DNA of 64,000 bases, taken from NCBI GenBank assembly GCA_017535105.1, contig JAFXUI010000004.1, forward strand, positions 124,001 through 188,000. The letters are read 5' to 3'. This document shows, piece by piece, positions 53,309 to 62,147 of this stretch. The first letter of the stretch is position 1. The number at the start of each line of letters is the position of its first letter. The DNA is from Alphaproteobacteria bacterium. Its GTDB lineage: Bacteria > Pseudomonadota > Alphaproteobacteria > Rs-D84. Under the pieces are notes generated by a model. It saw only the letters and a program-made list of their open reading frames with translations. It searched no databases and was not told where the DNA came from. A program made the translations under genes and the position numbers.

Positions 53309-55279
53309 ATGAATCGGAATAAAAGCCGTTTTGTGACGCTTGTTTTTTCGTGTTTCTTTGCGATATTTGTGGTTGGTAATGCATTTGCTGTGTCGTGCAC
53401 CAGTTCACAGTATGTGACTTCTAGTGGTCATTATTGCCGATCATGTGACGAAGTCGGCCCCAGCAGTGCCGCATATACATGTAAGAATAATTATGTCACA
53501 TGTAAAAGCGGTTATGTCAAGACGTTCAGTCGTATTTATTTGTACAGCAGCAGTGGCAGTTTAGAGGCAGAATATTGTTGCCCATCCGCGCAAGCATATA
53601 CGGATGCTGGTGGTACATATCGCTGTTTAACCCAATGGAGTGGTTATTATTCCAACAAGCAGGGTACAGAGTACGACAATGGCGCAACAGTTTCCGGTGG
53701 TACATATACATGTCCATCGGGATATACGCGCGTAATGAAACCATTTGCTGGGTACGCTGACACCTCGGGTGGTTCTGGAAAAGTGAAGTATGATACTCCG
53801 CAATATGCATGCTGTTTAACCGCAAATACATATTTGGGTCCGGATGGTACAACCAAGTTTTGTGCCGATGATGGAACAAATTTGCATTACACCCGTAACG
53901 ACTTAAGTGCATTTATTGAGGAAAAGTCAAATGGCACCAAAGAGTTCAAGTGTCTTGCAACTGGGTGGACGAACTATGGCAATCGTAACTTTCGTGCGGC
54001 AATAATGAATCGTGACTATCTTAATACGCCAAATGTTTTTTCATATTGGGATTGTCAGTCAGTTTTGTATAGCAGCAATGTCCCCTGTTCAGAGTCCTAT
54101 TCACCATCGGGAATTAACTGTAACAGTGGTAATTTTACAGTAAATTGTTACAGCCCGAAAACGAACAGCTCTGGCAAGGTGACCGGTTATAATTATAACA
54201 AGGCGGGATATGCAATGGATGGTACGTCGTTCAGGGGATGCGAAGTAAATGTGACAATAACGGGTAAAACGGGTTGTACAGATAACCAAGTTGTATATCA
54301 TTATGATTTAAACACAAGTGGCAGTTATGCACCAAGTACTATTCTTTATAACAGCACGCGATATGATACGGTGGTGGGCACATTTTTTGATATTTATTCT
54401 GTAGAAACAGCGGAATGGTTGGTCAAAGGTTACACATTTACCGCCCAAGGGGGATATCGTAAAAACACATCAAATGGTACATGTGTTCAGTGTTCCGCGG
54501 GAACTTATTCGGCGGGTGGAAATGTAACAGCTTGTGCTAATTGCTACGGTGGCAAATACGGTACTACGGCGGGCGCGACATCGTGCAATGGTACGTGCGC
54601 AAAGGGAACGTATTCCGATTGGTCTGGACCAAAAACGTCGTGCACCGCTTGTACTGGTGCTACGTATGCACCAAACACAGGGATGGATAAGTGTTTGGAC
54701 GTGCCATATAACGCATCTGTGAACAGCGCACATGACGACATTAGCTGTCAAGCTGGCTATTACAAAAGCACAAACCGTTATTCTGGTGAACCATGGTATT
54801 TCTGTCCCCCATGTCCACGTCATTATGGCAATTCATGTCCATGGACTGTTGACGAAATGGCTTCTACTTATAACGGAACTACTGACTCAAGTGGTGCGAC
54901 ATCAATAACCCAATGTAAAGCATCTATGGTGCTTACCGACAGCAAGGGAACCTATACACAAAGCGCCACATATTCTGGTGATGACTATGTGACAATTGGG
55001 CTTGATACGAACGGTTGGGGCCAAGTCGCAAATAATCTTGGTGGTGTCCAAAATCTGGTTCCGACTTTCTACGGTATGTGTGCCCAGGGGTATTTCCCAT
55101 GGTCGGGTATTGAGGATTATCCAGATAATGGTGTATCGGCTTTGTTGGATTATCAGTGGGTTGTCGGGAGTAATGGAACGTGGAATTACTTATACGTGCC
55201 GATGGGTATCGCCCAAATAATATACCGTGATTTGACTTATGCTGGCTACAGTGATTTATTCACATATTATGATTATTAA
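53309..55279 (+). CDS. Second cysteine-rich secreted surface protein
   Basis: Secreted protein of 656 residues; ATG at 53309 after AAGGGGAA. Signal peptide ends GNAFAVSC. The mature protein has many Cys with Gly/Tyr/Thr-rich spacing; residues about 395-480 contain classical GCC2/GCC3-like modules (CVQCSAGTYSAGGNVTACANC, YGGKYGTTAGATSC, ACTGATYAPNTGMDKC). No C-terminal anchor. It resembles the protein at 7584-10139 in design but not in detailed sequence, so the two belong to a family of divergent adhesin-like proteins. Ends before a strong terminator. Confidence 0.8.
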   Translation: MNRNKSRFVTLVFSCFFAIFVVGNAFAVSCTSSQYVTSSGHYCRSCDEVGPSSAAYTCKNNYVTCKSGYVKTFSRIYLYSSSGSLEAEYCCPSAQAYTDAGGTYRCLTQWSGYYSNKQGTEYDNGATVSGGTYTCPSGYTRVMKPFAGYADTSGGSGKVKYDTPQYACCLTANTYLGPDGTTKFCADDGTNLHYTRNDLSAFIEEKSNGTKEFKCLATGWTNYGNRNFRAAIMNRDYLNTPNVFSYWDCQSVLYSSNVPCSESYSPSGINCNSGNFTVNCYSPKTNSSGKVTGYNYNKAGYAMDGTSFRGCEVNVTITGKTGCTDNQVVYHYDLNTSGSYAPSTILYNSTRYDTVVGTFFDIYSVETAEWLVKGYTFTAQGGYRKNTSNGTCVQCSAGTYSAGGNVTACANCYGGKYGTTAGATSCNGTCAKGTYSDWSGPKTSCTACTGATYAPNTGMDKCLDVPYNASVNSAHDDISCQAGYYKSTNRYSGEPWYFCPPCPRHYGNSCPWTVDEMASTYNGTTDSSGATSITQCKASMVLTDSKGTYTQSATYSGDDYVTIGLDTNGWGQVANNLGGVQNLVPTFYGMCAQGYFPWSGIEDYPDNGVSALLDYQWVVGSNGTWNYLYVPMGIAQIIYRDLTYAGYSDLFTYYDY

Positions 55280-55303
55280 TACACAATCCAGAGTGCAGAG
55301 TTC

Positions 55304-55334
55304 AAATCCCCTTTGCGACAGCAAAGGGGATTTT
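55304..55334 (+). terminator. Strong terminator after the cysteine-rich gene
   Basis: Perfect 13-bp arms AAATCCCCTTTGC/GCAAAGGGGATTT with loop GACA. Confidence 0.85.
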
Positions 55335-55355
55335 GCTCAGATATAAATATCGGGA

Positions 55356-55784
55356 CTATTTCAACGTTTCGGCGTGACCGCGGGCCAGTTCATCGCAACG
55401 TTCGTTGTATTCTTCACCATTATGGCCGCGCACCCAAACCCAATGAATTTCAACTTTACTTGCTAATTCGTCCAACTGTTGCCACAGGTCTTGATTTTTT
55501 ACAGGTTTTTTATCCGCGGTGCGCCAATTGTTTTTCTTCCAATTTTTCATCCATGTCTGCATGCCATTTTTTACATACTGGCTGTCGGTATGAATTTCAA
55601 CCGCGTTATGTCGGTGCGCCGCGGTCAGCGCGCGTATCACCGCCATTAATTCCATACGATTGTTTGTTGTATTCTTTTCACCACCGCAACGTTCCGCAAC
55701 ATTTTCGCCGTCCGTCGCAACAAATGCCCAACCGCCCGGGCCGGGATTTCCCAAACAAGAACCATCTGTCCAAATTTTTAACAT
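55356..55784 (-). CDS. rnhA: Ribonuclease HI
   Basis: RNA:DNA hybrid nuclease of 142 residues. The four acidic catalytic residues lie in IWTDGSCLGNPGPGGW, NRMELMAVI, IHTDSQYV and ERCDELAR; the basic handle region (WMKNWKKNNWRTADKKPVKN) is present. The start at 55784 follows AGAGGC; an in-frame start 11 codons earlier overlaps the divergent promoter. Confidence 0.97.
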   Translation of the reverse strand: MLKIWTDGSCLGNPGPGGWAFVATDGENVAERCGGEKNTTNNRMELMAVIRALTAAHRHNAVEIHTDSQYVKNGMQTWMKNWKKNNWRTADKKPVKNQDLWQQLDELASKVEIHWVWVRGHNGEEYNERCDELARGHAETLK

Positions 55785-55806
55785 TTTATGTGCCTCTATT
55801 TTATGA

Positions 55807-55837
55807 TATAATACCATAAAATGACTTATGATGCCAA
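55807..55837. promoter_or_regulatory. Bidirectional promoter with overlapping -10 boxes (tkt / rnhA)
   Basis: Plus: TATAAT (55807-55812) with extended TGA, 8 bases before the tkt ATG. Minus: TTGGCA (55832-55837), 18 bp, TATTAT (55808-55813). The minus-strand core GTATTATATCA is identical to the one between ftsB and dus. Confidence 0.6.
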
Positions 55838-57605
55838 CTCTTTACAATATATGGCAAATACAGTGCGCGCGGACGCACTGCGTGCGATATTGTCGGCTAA
55901 ATCGGGGCACGTTGGAATTGCACTTGGTGCGGCGGATATTATCACCGCTGTTTTTGCGAATTTTGTGCGGCGTGGAACCGATCATTTCGTTTTGTCGGCG
56001 GGGCATGGTTCGGCAATGTTATATGCCACGTTAAAGTTGGCGGGGTATAATATCGGCAATCTTTCATCTTTCCGGAAAATTGGCGGGTTGCCGGGACATC
56101 CGGAATACGGAATTGACGGTGTTGATGCAACTACGGGGCCGTTGGGAACGGGCGTTGGAAACGCGGTTGGACTTGCGTTGGCGGGCAAAATTCAAAAGTC
56201 AGATGCGCGTGTATACTGTCTTTGCGGTGATGGCGATTTAAGCGAAGGTGTCGCAAACGAATCGATTGCGTTTGCTGGACAATATAAATTAAACAATCTG
56301 GTCTTGCTCTGGGATGATAATGGCATAACGATTGACGGTGTTGCGATAACTGACTTGGACGTGCCGGCGCGTATGCGGGCGGCGGGCTGGAACGTTGTTT
56401 CGGTGGACGGTTCGGACGGCGAAAAAATAAGTCGCGCAATTGCCGATTCGCGCGCCTCATCGATGCCGACTTTTATTCAGTGTAAAACGGTTATTGGAAA
56501 ATATTCTTCACTTGCTGGAATGTCGCGTGCGCATGGGTTGGCGCTGGATTCCGAAGAATTGGAACGTTTAATCAAAAAATTGGATTCTTTGACGGGGCGG
56601 AATTTATGGGCGGATGTGGCGGCGCGTCCATCGGCACCACGTTTTCCACAAAAAACAATCGATATGTCGGGGGTGAAAATAGAATGCCCCATTACCGATA
56701 TGTCAACGCGCGAAATGTCGGGGTTGTACATCGACAAACTTTTGGGTGCGGGTGTCAATATTATCGGGGGCAGTGCCGATTTGGGCCCCAGTACGAATAC
56801 TTGGACCAAAAATTCTGTGGCAATTACGCCGGGCGCATTTATCGGCAACTTTATCGAATATGGTGTGCGTGAACACGCAATGGCGGCAATAATGAACGGT
56901 ATGGCGGCGGTGGGTTTGCGCGTGTTTGGTTCGACTTTCTTGGTGTTTTCTGACTATATGCGGCCCGCGATGCGTGTTGCGGCGCTGTCGGGATTGCCGG
57001 TGATTTATGTTTTAACACACGACAGTATTGCGGTCGGCGAAGATGGCCCAACGCATCAACCAGTTGAACAATTGCCATCGTTGCGCTTGATTCCAAATAT
57101 GAACGTGTTTCGTCCTTGTAATATGGCAGAGGTTGCAACCGCGTGGCATCGTGCGTTGCGTGAAAAATCGCGGCCGTCTTGTATCGTCCTGTCGCGCCAG
57201 AAAATCAAAAATATTCCGTCCCCAGCGGGCGCAGAGTTGGCGCGTGGTGCGTATGTAATAAAACCCGCGAAATCTTCGCACGTGCGCGTGACAATTATTG
57301 CAACGGGTTCGGAAGTGCCATTGGCGGTCGATGTCGCAAAAATAATCGGCGATAATGTCCAAGTGGTCAGTATGCCGTCTGTGGAATATTTCCGCGCCCA
57401 AAGTGCGACATACAAACAAAAGATTCTGCGTGGCTATGTTGTCGCAATTGAAGCGGCGGCGACTTCGCCATGGTTCGAATTTGCCGATGCGGTTGTCGGT
57501 GTAAATCGATTCGGTTTGTCGGGGGCGGGCGCGGACGTGTATTCGGCATTTGGCTTTGATGCGGAACATATTGCGCGCGATATAATCAGCCAGATAAAAA
57601 AATAA
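55821..57605 (+). CDS. tkt: Transketolase
   Basis: TPP-dependent enzyme of 594 residues transferring two-carbon units in the pentose phosphate pathway. N-terminal RADALRAILSAKSGHVGIALGAADI and the TPP motif GDGDLSEGVANESIAFAGQYKLNNLVLLWDDN; central EDGPTHQP; C-terminal domain ATGSEVPLAVD. Shorter than the usual 650-670, mainly in loops. The -10 box is 8 bases before the ATG and there is no Shine-Dalgarno, so probably leaderless. Coupled to the following peptidase gene (1-base gap). Confidence 0.95.
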   Translation: MTYDANSLQYMANTVRADALRAILSAKSGHVGIALGAADIITAVFANFVRRGTDHFVLSAGHGSAMLYATLKLAGYNIGNLSSFRKIGGLPGHPEYGIDGVDATTGPLGTGVGNAVGLALAGKIQKSDARVYCLCGDGDLSEGVANESIAFAGQYKLNNLVLLWDDNGITIDGVAITDLDVPARMRAAGWNVVSVDGSDGEKISRAIADSRASSMPTFIQCKTVIGKYSSLAGMSRAHGLALDSEELERLIKKLDSLTGRNLWADVAARPSAPRFPQKTIDMSGVKIECPITDMSTREMSGLYIDKLLGAGVNIIGGSADLGPSTNTWTKNSVAITPGAFIGNFIEYGVREHAMAAIMNGMAAVGLRVFGSTFLVFSDYMRPAMRVAALSGLPVIYVLTHDSIAVGEDGPTHQPVEQLPSLRLIPNMNVFRPCNMAEVATAWHRALREKSRPSCIVLSRQKIKNIPSPAGAELARGAYVIKPAKSSHVRVTIIATGSEVPLAVDVAKIIGDNVQVVSMPSVEYFRAQSATYKQKILRGYVVAIEAAATSPWFEFADAVVGVNRFGLSGAGADVYSAFGFDAEHIARDIISQIKK

Positions 57606-57606
57606 T

Positions 57607-58314
57607 ATGTCGGAAAATGTTTTTATATCTTCATCGGGCGAGCATATTCCAATCGTCATTACTACGCGGCGCGGCGCGCAAAACATCACACTGCGCCCGA
57701 AAACAGCGCCAAATCACGAAATAAGTGTCACAAAACCGTGGATTTCATCAAATGCTTCGGTATTAAAGTTCATTGAATCAAAGCGACGTTGGATTGAAAA
57801 TATTTTTGCGCGCGCACCACAAAAACAGACCGTTGCGCCCGGTGGCACAATCGAAATCTTGGGGCGTGTGGTTGAATTACAGCACGATGCAACGCGGCGC
57901 ACGAATCAATTTATTATTCATGATGATGCGCACGCAACACTGGTTGTCGGGGGCGGGGCGGAAATGTTTGAATCGCGCGTGCGTAATTTTGTTAAATCGG
58001 AATTCATAAAAACCGCGCGTGAAATGATACGGACCGCGCCACGTGAATTGTGGCCCGCGCGTGTCGCCGCACATGATACAACAAGTCGCTGGGGCAGTTG
58101 TTCAACCACCGGTACGATGTCACTGTCGTGGCGATTGGCCTTTGCGCCTATTGATGTAATGCGTTATGTCGTTATGCACGAATTGGCGCACCGGCGCCAC
58201 ATGGATCATTCGCCGGCGTTTTGGGCGACCGTTTCTGAATTGTATGGCTTTGGTGTTGAGCGCGCTAAACGGTGGCTGAATCAGCATGGTGCGGAATTAC
58301 ACAAATATTTTTAG
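57607..58314 (+). CDS. YgjP/DUF45-type zinc metallopeptidase-like protein
   Basis: A 235-residue protein with the DUF45 core: SRWGSCSTTGTMSLSWRLAFAP, then HELAHRRHMDHSPAFW carrying HEXXH and the third histidine. Relatives (YgjP) resemble M48/SprT proteases; the physiological substrate is not established. No signal peptide. Starts one base after the tkt stop. Confidence 0.85.
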   Translation: MSENVFISSSGEHIPIVITTRRGAQNITLRPKTAPNHEISVTKPWISSNASVLKFIESKRRWIENIFARAPQKQTVAPGGTIEILGRVVELQHDATRRTNQFIIHDDAHATLVVGGGAEMFESRVRNFVKSEFIKTAREMIRTAPRELWPARVAAHDTTSRWGSCSTTGTMSLSWRLAFAPIDVMRYVVMHELAHRRHMDHSPAFWATVSELYGFGVERAKRWLNQHGAELHKYF

Positions 58315-58317
58315 TGC

Positions 58318-58345
58318 TTGAAATCGTAAATTTTTGGGCTATATT
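58318..58345 (+). promoter_or_regulatory. Promoter of the hisS leader ORF
   Basis: TTGAAA (58318-58323), 16 bp, TATATT (58340-58345), 9 bases before the leader-ORF ATG. Confidence 0.5.
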
Positions 58346-58354
58346 TAAGTCGCT

Positions 58355-58420
58355 ATGAACAAAAATATGGTTTCTTTTTCATTATTTTTTCATCACGCCC
58401 GTGCGGGTGTGTGCTTCTAG
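58355..58420 (+). CDS. Candidate 21-residue leader peptide upstream of hisS
   Basis: ATG to TAG in 22 codons, containing SLFFHHARAGVCF with two consecutive His and two consecutive Phe codons. A promoter box lies 9 bases upstream, as for the leaderless genes here. The His codons abut a hairpin CACGCCC-GTGC-GGGTGTG (58395-58412). Tandem codons for the cognate amino acid ahead of its synthetase gene are typical of ribosome-mediated attenuation, but no T-rich terminator hairpin is obvious and hisS also has a nearer promoter. Short ORFs occur by chance. Confidence 0.45.
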   Translation: MNKNMVSFSLFFHHARAGVCF

Positions 58421-58437
58421 CGTTTACTTAAATTTTG

Positions 58438-58463
58438 TGATATAATATATGCAAATTGCATAT
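58438..58463 (+). promoter_or_regulatory. hisS promoter and palindromic candidate operator
   Basis: Extended -10 TGA-TATAAT (58438-58446) followed immediately by the palindrome ATATGCAAATTGCATAT (58447-58463), which would cover the transcription start. The -35 is weak. Confidence 0.5.
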
Positions 58464-58499
58464 GGTTTTCCGTAAATATTAAACATAGGAATAAATAAA

Positions 58500-59801
58500 A
58501 TGGAATTAAAACCAACAAAACCTTTGTCGGGATTTATAGAATTATCGCCAGTTGCGCAACGCTTTGTCGATGAATGCGCGGCGCGAATGCTGGGAATTCT
58601 GCGTGTTGCCGGATTTTCTAATTTGGATTTGCCGGCTATTGAACGTGCCGAAGTTTTAACAGATAAAGATAACTGGGACGAAATCGAAACCCAAATGTTC
58701 TTGTTCCAAAAGGGCGATACAAAAATGGGTTTGCGCTATGACGGAACGGTTGGTCTGTCGCGATATGTTGCGGGTCATCTGAATGATTTAACGTTCCCAT
58801 TTCGTGCAAGTCAGTTTTCTAAACGCTATCGCGGCGAACGTGCACAGCGTGGTCGCTATCGTGAATTTTACCAGATGGATATGGACATTATGGGTATCAA
58901 CACATTGTCCACGAATTATGATGCTGAAATCATATCGGTAATTCAGCGTACGTTAAATTCGGTTTCTGAATTCATCGGTGATAACTATGTTCGTATCGGT
59001 TCGCGACCCTTTTGGGACGCGTTATTTGATTATTTGGGATTAAATGCGGACCAAAAAAAGAACGTCTTTATCCTTATCGACAAACGCGACAAAATGGGTG
59101 ACGCTGACTTCGCCGAAGGGTTGTCAGATGTGCTTAAAAACGAAAAACTGGAAAATGAAATAAAATCAGTATTTGTAACTGGTTACAAGAATTTTGTGAA
59201 CAAGTCTGATAACTTAGATGCCGCCATTACAGAACTGAATGATTTTATGAAAGTTTTACAAGATTTCGGTGTTAAAAATGCTGAAATTGACCTGTCGATT
59301 ACACGTGGTTTGGCATATTACACCGGGTTGGTATTTGAATTTAAATTGTCATCATTCCCAGAACTTGGAACGGCGGCCGGCGGTGGTCGTTATGCTAATT
59401 TGTCTGAAAAGTTCAGCAAGACCAAGATAATCGGGGTTGGGGCGGCGATTGGTTTTTCGCGAATCTTTGTTTCCTTAGTTGAATCTGGCAAAATAGATTT
59501 AGAAAAATTCGATGCGTCAATCGTTGCGGCGGTGTTGCCGATGGGTAATTCGGCGGTTCCGTTTGCGATGAATGTTGTGAATGCTTTGCGCGATAAAAAT
59601 ATCGCCACAACAGTGTATTTAGATGCGGATAAGAAGTTCAAAAACCAAATTGAATACGCCGACAAAATAAAAACTAAATACAGTTTGATAATTGGCGAAG
59701 ATGAAGTAAGTTCTCAACAAATAATGGTCAAAAATATGGCCACGGGCGACCAAGAAAAAATGTCGCTTGCGGACACCATAAAATTGTTAAAAACGGTATA
59801 A
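58500..59801 (+). CDS. hisS: Histidyl-tRNA synthetase
   Basis: Class II synthetase of 433 residues. Motif 2 RGRYREFYQMDMDIMG, histidine A box RGLAYYTGLVFEF and motif 3 GGGRYANL...GVGAAIGFSR are present, followed by the anticodon-binding domain (about 335-433). Shine-Dalgarno is AGGAA. The leader region upstream carries two promoters, a candidate leader peptide and a palindrome. prfA follows after four bases. Confidence 0.94.
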   Translation: MELKPTKPLSGFIELSPVAQRFVDECAARMLGILRVAGFSNLDLPAIERAEVLTDKDNWDEIETQMFLFQKGDTKMGLRYDGTVGLSRYVAGHLNDLTFPFRASQFSKRYRGERAQRGRYREFYQMDMDIMGINTLSTNYDAEIISVIQRTLNSVSEFIGDNYVRIGSRPFWDALFDYLGLNADQKKNVFILIDKRDKMGDADFAEGLSDVLKNEKLENEIKSVFVTGYKNFVNKSDNLDAAITELNDFMKVLQDFGVKNAEIDLSITRGLAYYTGLVFEFKLSSFPELGTAAGGGRYANLSEKFSKTKIIGVGAAIGFSRIFVSLVESGKIDLEKFDASIVAAVLPMGNSAVPFAMNVVNALRDKNIATTVYLDADKKFKNQIEYADKIKTKYSLIIGEDEVSSQQIMVKNMATGDQEKMSLADTIKLLKTV

Positions 59802-59805
59802 TAAA

Positions 59806-60870
59806 ATGATAGTTGAACAGAAGTTAAAAGATATTCAGACGCGCGCAACAGAAATCGAAGCCCAAATGAACTCGGGTACGGTTTCGGGCGATGAATTGAC
59901 GCGTTTATCAAAAGAATATTCCCGTTTGAACGAGATATTGCCGTTGATAAATGAATATTTTCAAACGACCCAGGGTATTGCGGACGCAACGGAAATGGAA
60001 CACGACCCGGAACTGCACGCGATTGCCGCGGAACAGTTGGTAGAGTTAAACCACGCGTTGCCAGAAATTGAAAAGAAATTACAAATTGCGTTGTTGCCAC
60101 GTGATGCTGCGGACGATAATAGTGTGATTATGGAAATTCGTGCGGGCGTTGGTGGTGAAGAGTCTGCGTTGTTTGCGGGTGATTTGTTTAATCAATATAA
60201 GTCGTATGCGTTGCGCCATGGGTGGAAGATTGAAATTATCGAAGAAAACCCAACTTCGTTACATGGGTACAAGGAAATTGTATTCAAAATAGATGGTGTT
60301 GGTGCGTATGCGCGTATGAAATTTGAATCTGGTATTCATCGTGTACAACGTGTTCCAGAAACCGAAGCGGGCGGTCGTATTCACACATCTGCGGCATCGG
60401 TTGCCGTAATGCCCGAAGCAAAAGATATTGACGTTGTTATTGAAGATAAAGATATTCGTATCGATATTTTCCGTGCGTCCGGTGCGGGTGGCCAGCATGT
60501 TAATAAAACCGATTCTGCAATTCGTATTACGCACTTTCCATCGGGTATTGTTGTGACATGTCAAAATGAACGTTCCCAGATTCAGAACAAAGCAACCGCA
60601 ATGGCAGTGTTGCGTTCGAAACTGTATGAAAAGCAACGTATGGAACAGATGAACGCATCGAATGCATCACGGCGTTCAATGGTTGGTTCGGGTGACAGAA
60701 GTGAAAAGATTCGTACTTATAATTTCCCAGAACAGCGTGTCACTGATCATCGCATAAAACTGACGTTGTATAAACTGGATGATATCTTGGCGGGCGGTGA
60801 AGCGTTGGACGAAATGATTGATGCGCTTATTGCCGCAGACCAATTGGAACAGTTGGCTAATTTAGATTGA
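59806..60870 (+). CDS. prfA: Peptide chain release factor 1
   Basis: Terminates translation at UAA and UAG; 354 residues. The catalytic GGQ is in ASGAGGQHVNKTDSA (about residue 228), and the codon-recognition PxT is PET in RVPETEAGGRIHTS (about 184), assigning it to RF1 rather than RF2. Starts four bases after hisS. prmC, often next to prfA, is not adjacent here. Confidence 0.97.
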   Translation: MIVEQKLKDIQTRATEIEAQMNSGTVSGDELTRLSKEYSRLNEILPLINEYFQTTQGIADATEMEHDPELHAIAAEQLVELNHALPEIEKKLQIALLPRDAADDNSVIMEIRAGVGGEESALFAGDLFNQYKSYALRHGWKIEIIEENPTSLHGYKEIVFKIDGVGAYARMKFESGIHRVQRVPETEAGGRIHTSAASVAVMPEAKDIDVVIEDKDIRIDIFRASGAGGQHVNKTDSAIRITHFPSGIVVTCQNERSQIQNKATAMAVLRSKLYEKQRMEQMNASNASRRSMVGSGDRSEKIRTYNFPEQRVTDHRIKLTLYKLDDILAGGEALDEMIDALIAADQLEQLANLD

Positions 60871-60892
60871 TTAAATTATTTTTGCTAATTTA

Positions 60893-60917
60893 AAAACCGC
60901 CCAAATGGGCGGTTTTA
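60893..60917. terminator. Bidirectional terminator
   Basis: AACCGCCC/GGGCGGTT, loop AAAT, between prfA and the convergent barrel gene. Confidence 0.85.
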
Positions 60918-62018
60918 TTAAAACACGTAACGTATTTGAATTCCGCCCATCCAACCGGTACGGCCGCCGTTGTGGTAACCAGCGGTTGCTGAAAAACCAA
61001 ACCGTTCGGCATTCTTGTGTACAGATAGTTCAAATTCACTGTAATTTTTCAATTCCAAATCCGGCATTGTTGCACCGGCAACCTTGATATCGCCAACGTA
61101 TGGGAAATTAAACACATAGCGTGCAGATGCGGCACCAAACCAGCCGTCATTGAAGTTTAATATTGCACGTAACGATGGTGCTGCCTCAATCATGTGTGAA
61201 CCATCCAAAGATAATTCATGTCCGGTGTCGGATTCATAACCATTGGAATATATGTATGTATATCCAGCGTATGCGCCCGGTGCCAATATCAAACGTTTAG
61301 ACAGTACGATATCGTATGATGCATTTGCCGCAACACCCGCCCAGAAATTCATAAAGTCATAGTCGCCCAATGATGATTTTGCATCACTGAATAACAAACC
61401 AGCATCGCCGGCCACAGTGATATGAAATCTGTGAATGTTATAACCCTGGAATATTCCGATGTATCCGCCGTTTTCAGTCAACTCAACCGTGTCGGCATCT
61501 TCACGTGCAAGTATCAAACCACCGAAACCACCGAATTGTGAAAAGCCGTTATCCAAATTCAATGGCTGATTTGCAAAACCCATCGAAATCAAATCGTATC
61601 TGGAATCAAACTTGTCATAATTGGACAGTTTTACTTTGTCTTGGGCATGTTGCCACGTGAACCAATTGTAATTAGAGTCGGTTATATCGCCACCACTGTG
61701 TCCTGATTCTTCTTTAGAAATACCGGTATCGTCACCATATTCACCATAAAACAACATTTCACCATATATTGGGTCGCAATTACATGGCTCATCGTAGTTG
61801 GCCATAGCGTTTTCTTTGTATTCGGCATATTCGCCCAAGTCAAGTTCGGCACCAAAATTGTCAAACGTATTCAACATGATTGAATGTTGAATTGCGGCGA
61901 TGTTATTTGCGATAACACCGTTTGATTGAAAACGCGAAATAGGGGCCGCGCTTGCGCCACATGGCATAAAACCAATTGCTGTGACTACGGATAATGCCAA
62001 AATAGAAATGTGTTTCAT
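60918..62018 (-). CDS. Outer-membrane protein with C-terminal barrel
   Basis: Protein of 366 residues with signal peptide (MKHISILALSVVTAIGFMP..., cleavage after GASA), a polar N-terminal region with a CNC pair, and from about residue 140 alternating strands ending WMGGIQIRYVF, the aromatic C-terminal pattern of outer-membrane barrels. It resembles autotransporter-barrel proteins in pattern only. Shine-Dalgarno GAGAGA. No good promoter identified. Confidence 0.8.
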   Translation of the reverse strand: MKHISILALSVVTAIGFMPCGASAAPISRFQSNGVIANNIAAIQHSIMLNTFDNFGAELDLGEYAEYKENAMANYDEPCNCDPIYGEMLFYGEYGDDTGISKEESGHSGGDITDSNYNWFTWQHAQDKVKLSNYDKFDSRYDLISMGFANQPLNLDNGFSQFGGFGGLILAREDADTVELTENGGYIGIFQGYNIHRFHITVAGDAGLLFSDAKSSLGDYDFMNFWAGVAANASYDIVLSKRLILAPGAYAGYTYIYSNGYESDTGHELSLDGSHMIEAAPSLRAILNFNDGWFGAASARYVFNFPYVGDIKVAGATMPDLELKNYSEFELSVHKNAERFGFSATAGYHNGGRTGWMGGIQIRYVF

Positions 62019-62108
62019 TTTTATCTCTCTCGGTTTTTTGTTTCGTTATGACATATTGTACCATAAAACAAGTGAATATAAAGCAAAAAATGCGCAGATA
62101 ATTTTTTA

Positions 62109-62137
62109 TTGTATGGTGATAATTTTTTTTATAACAT
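62109..62137 (+). promoter_or_regulatory. Promoter of aroK-mscL
   Basis: TTGTAT (62109-62114), 17 bp, TAACAT (62132-62137), 10 bases before the chosen ATG. Confidence 0.45.
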
Positions 62138-62147
62138 TTCTTTCAGC

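Noticed and set aside
55290-55340. tRNA 3' end or attachment site (GTTCAAATCCC resembles a T-arm)
   Set aside because: The flanking bases do not form a T-stem or acceptor stem; the sequence is part of a perfect terminator hairpin.
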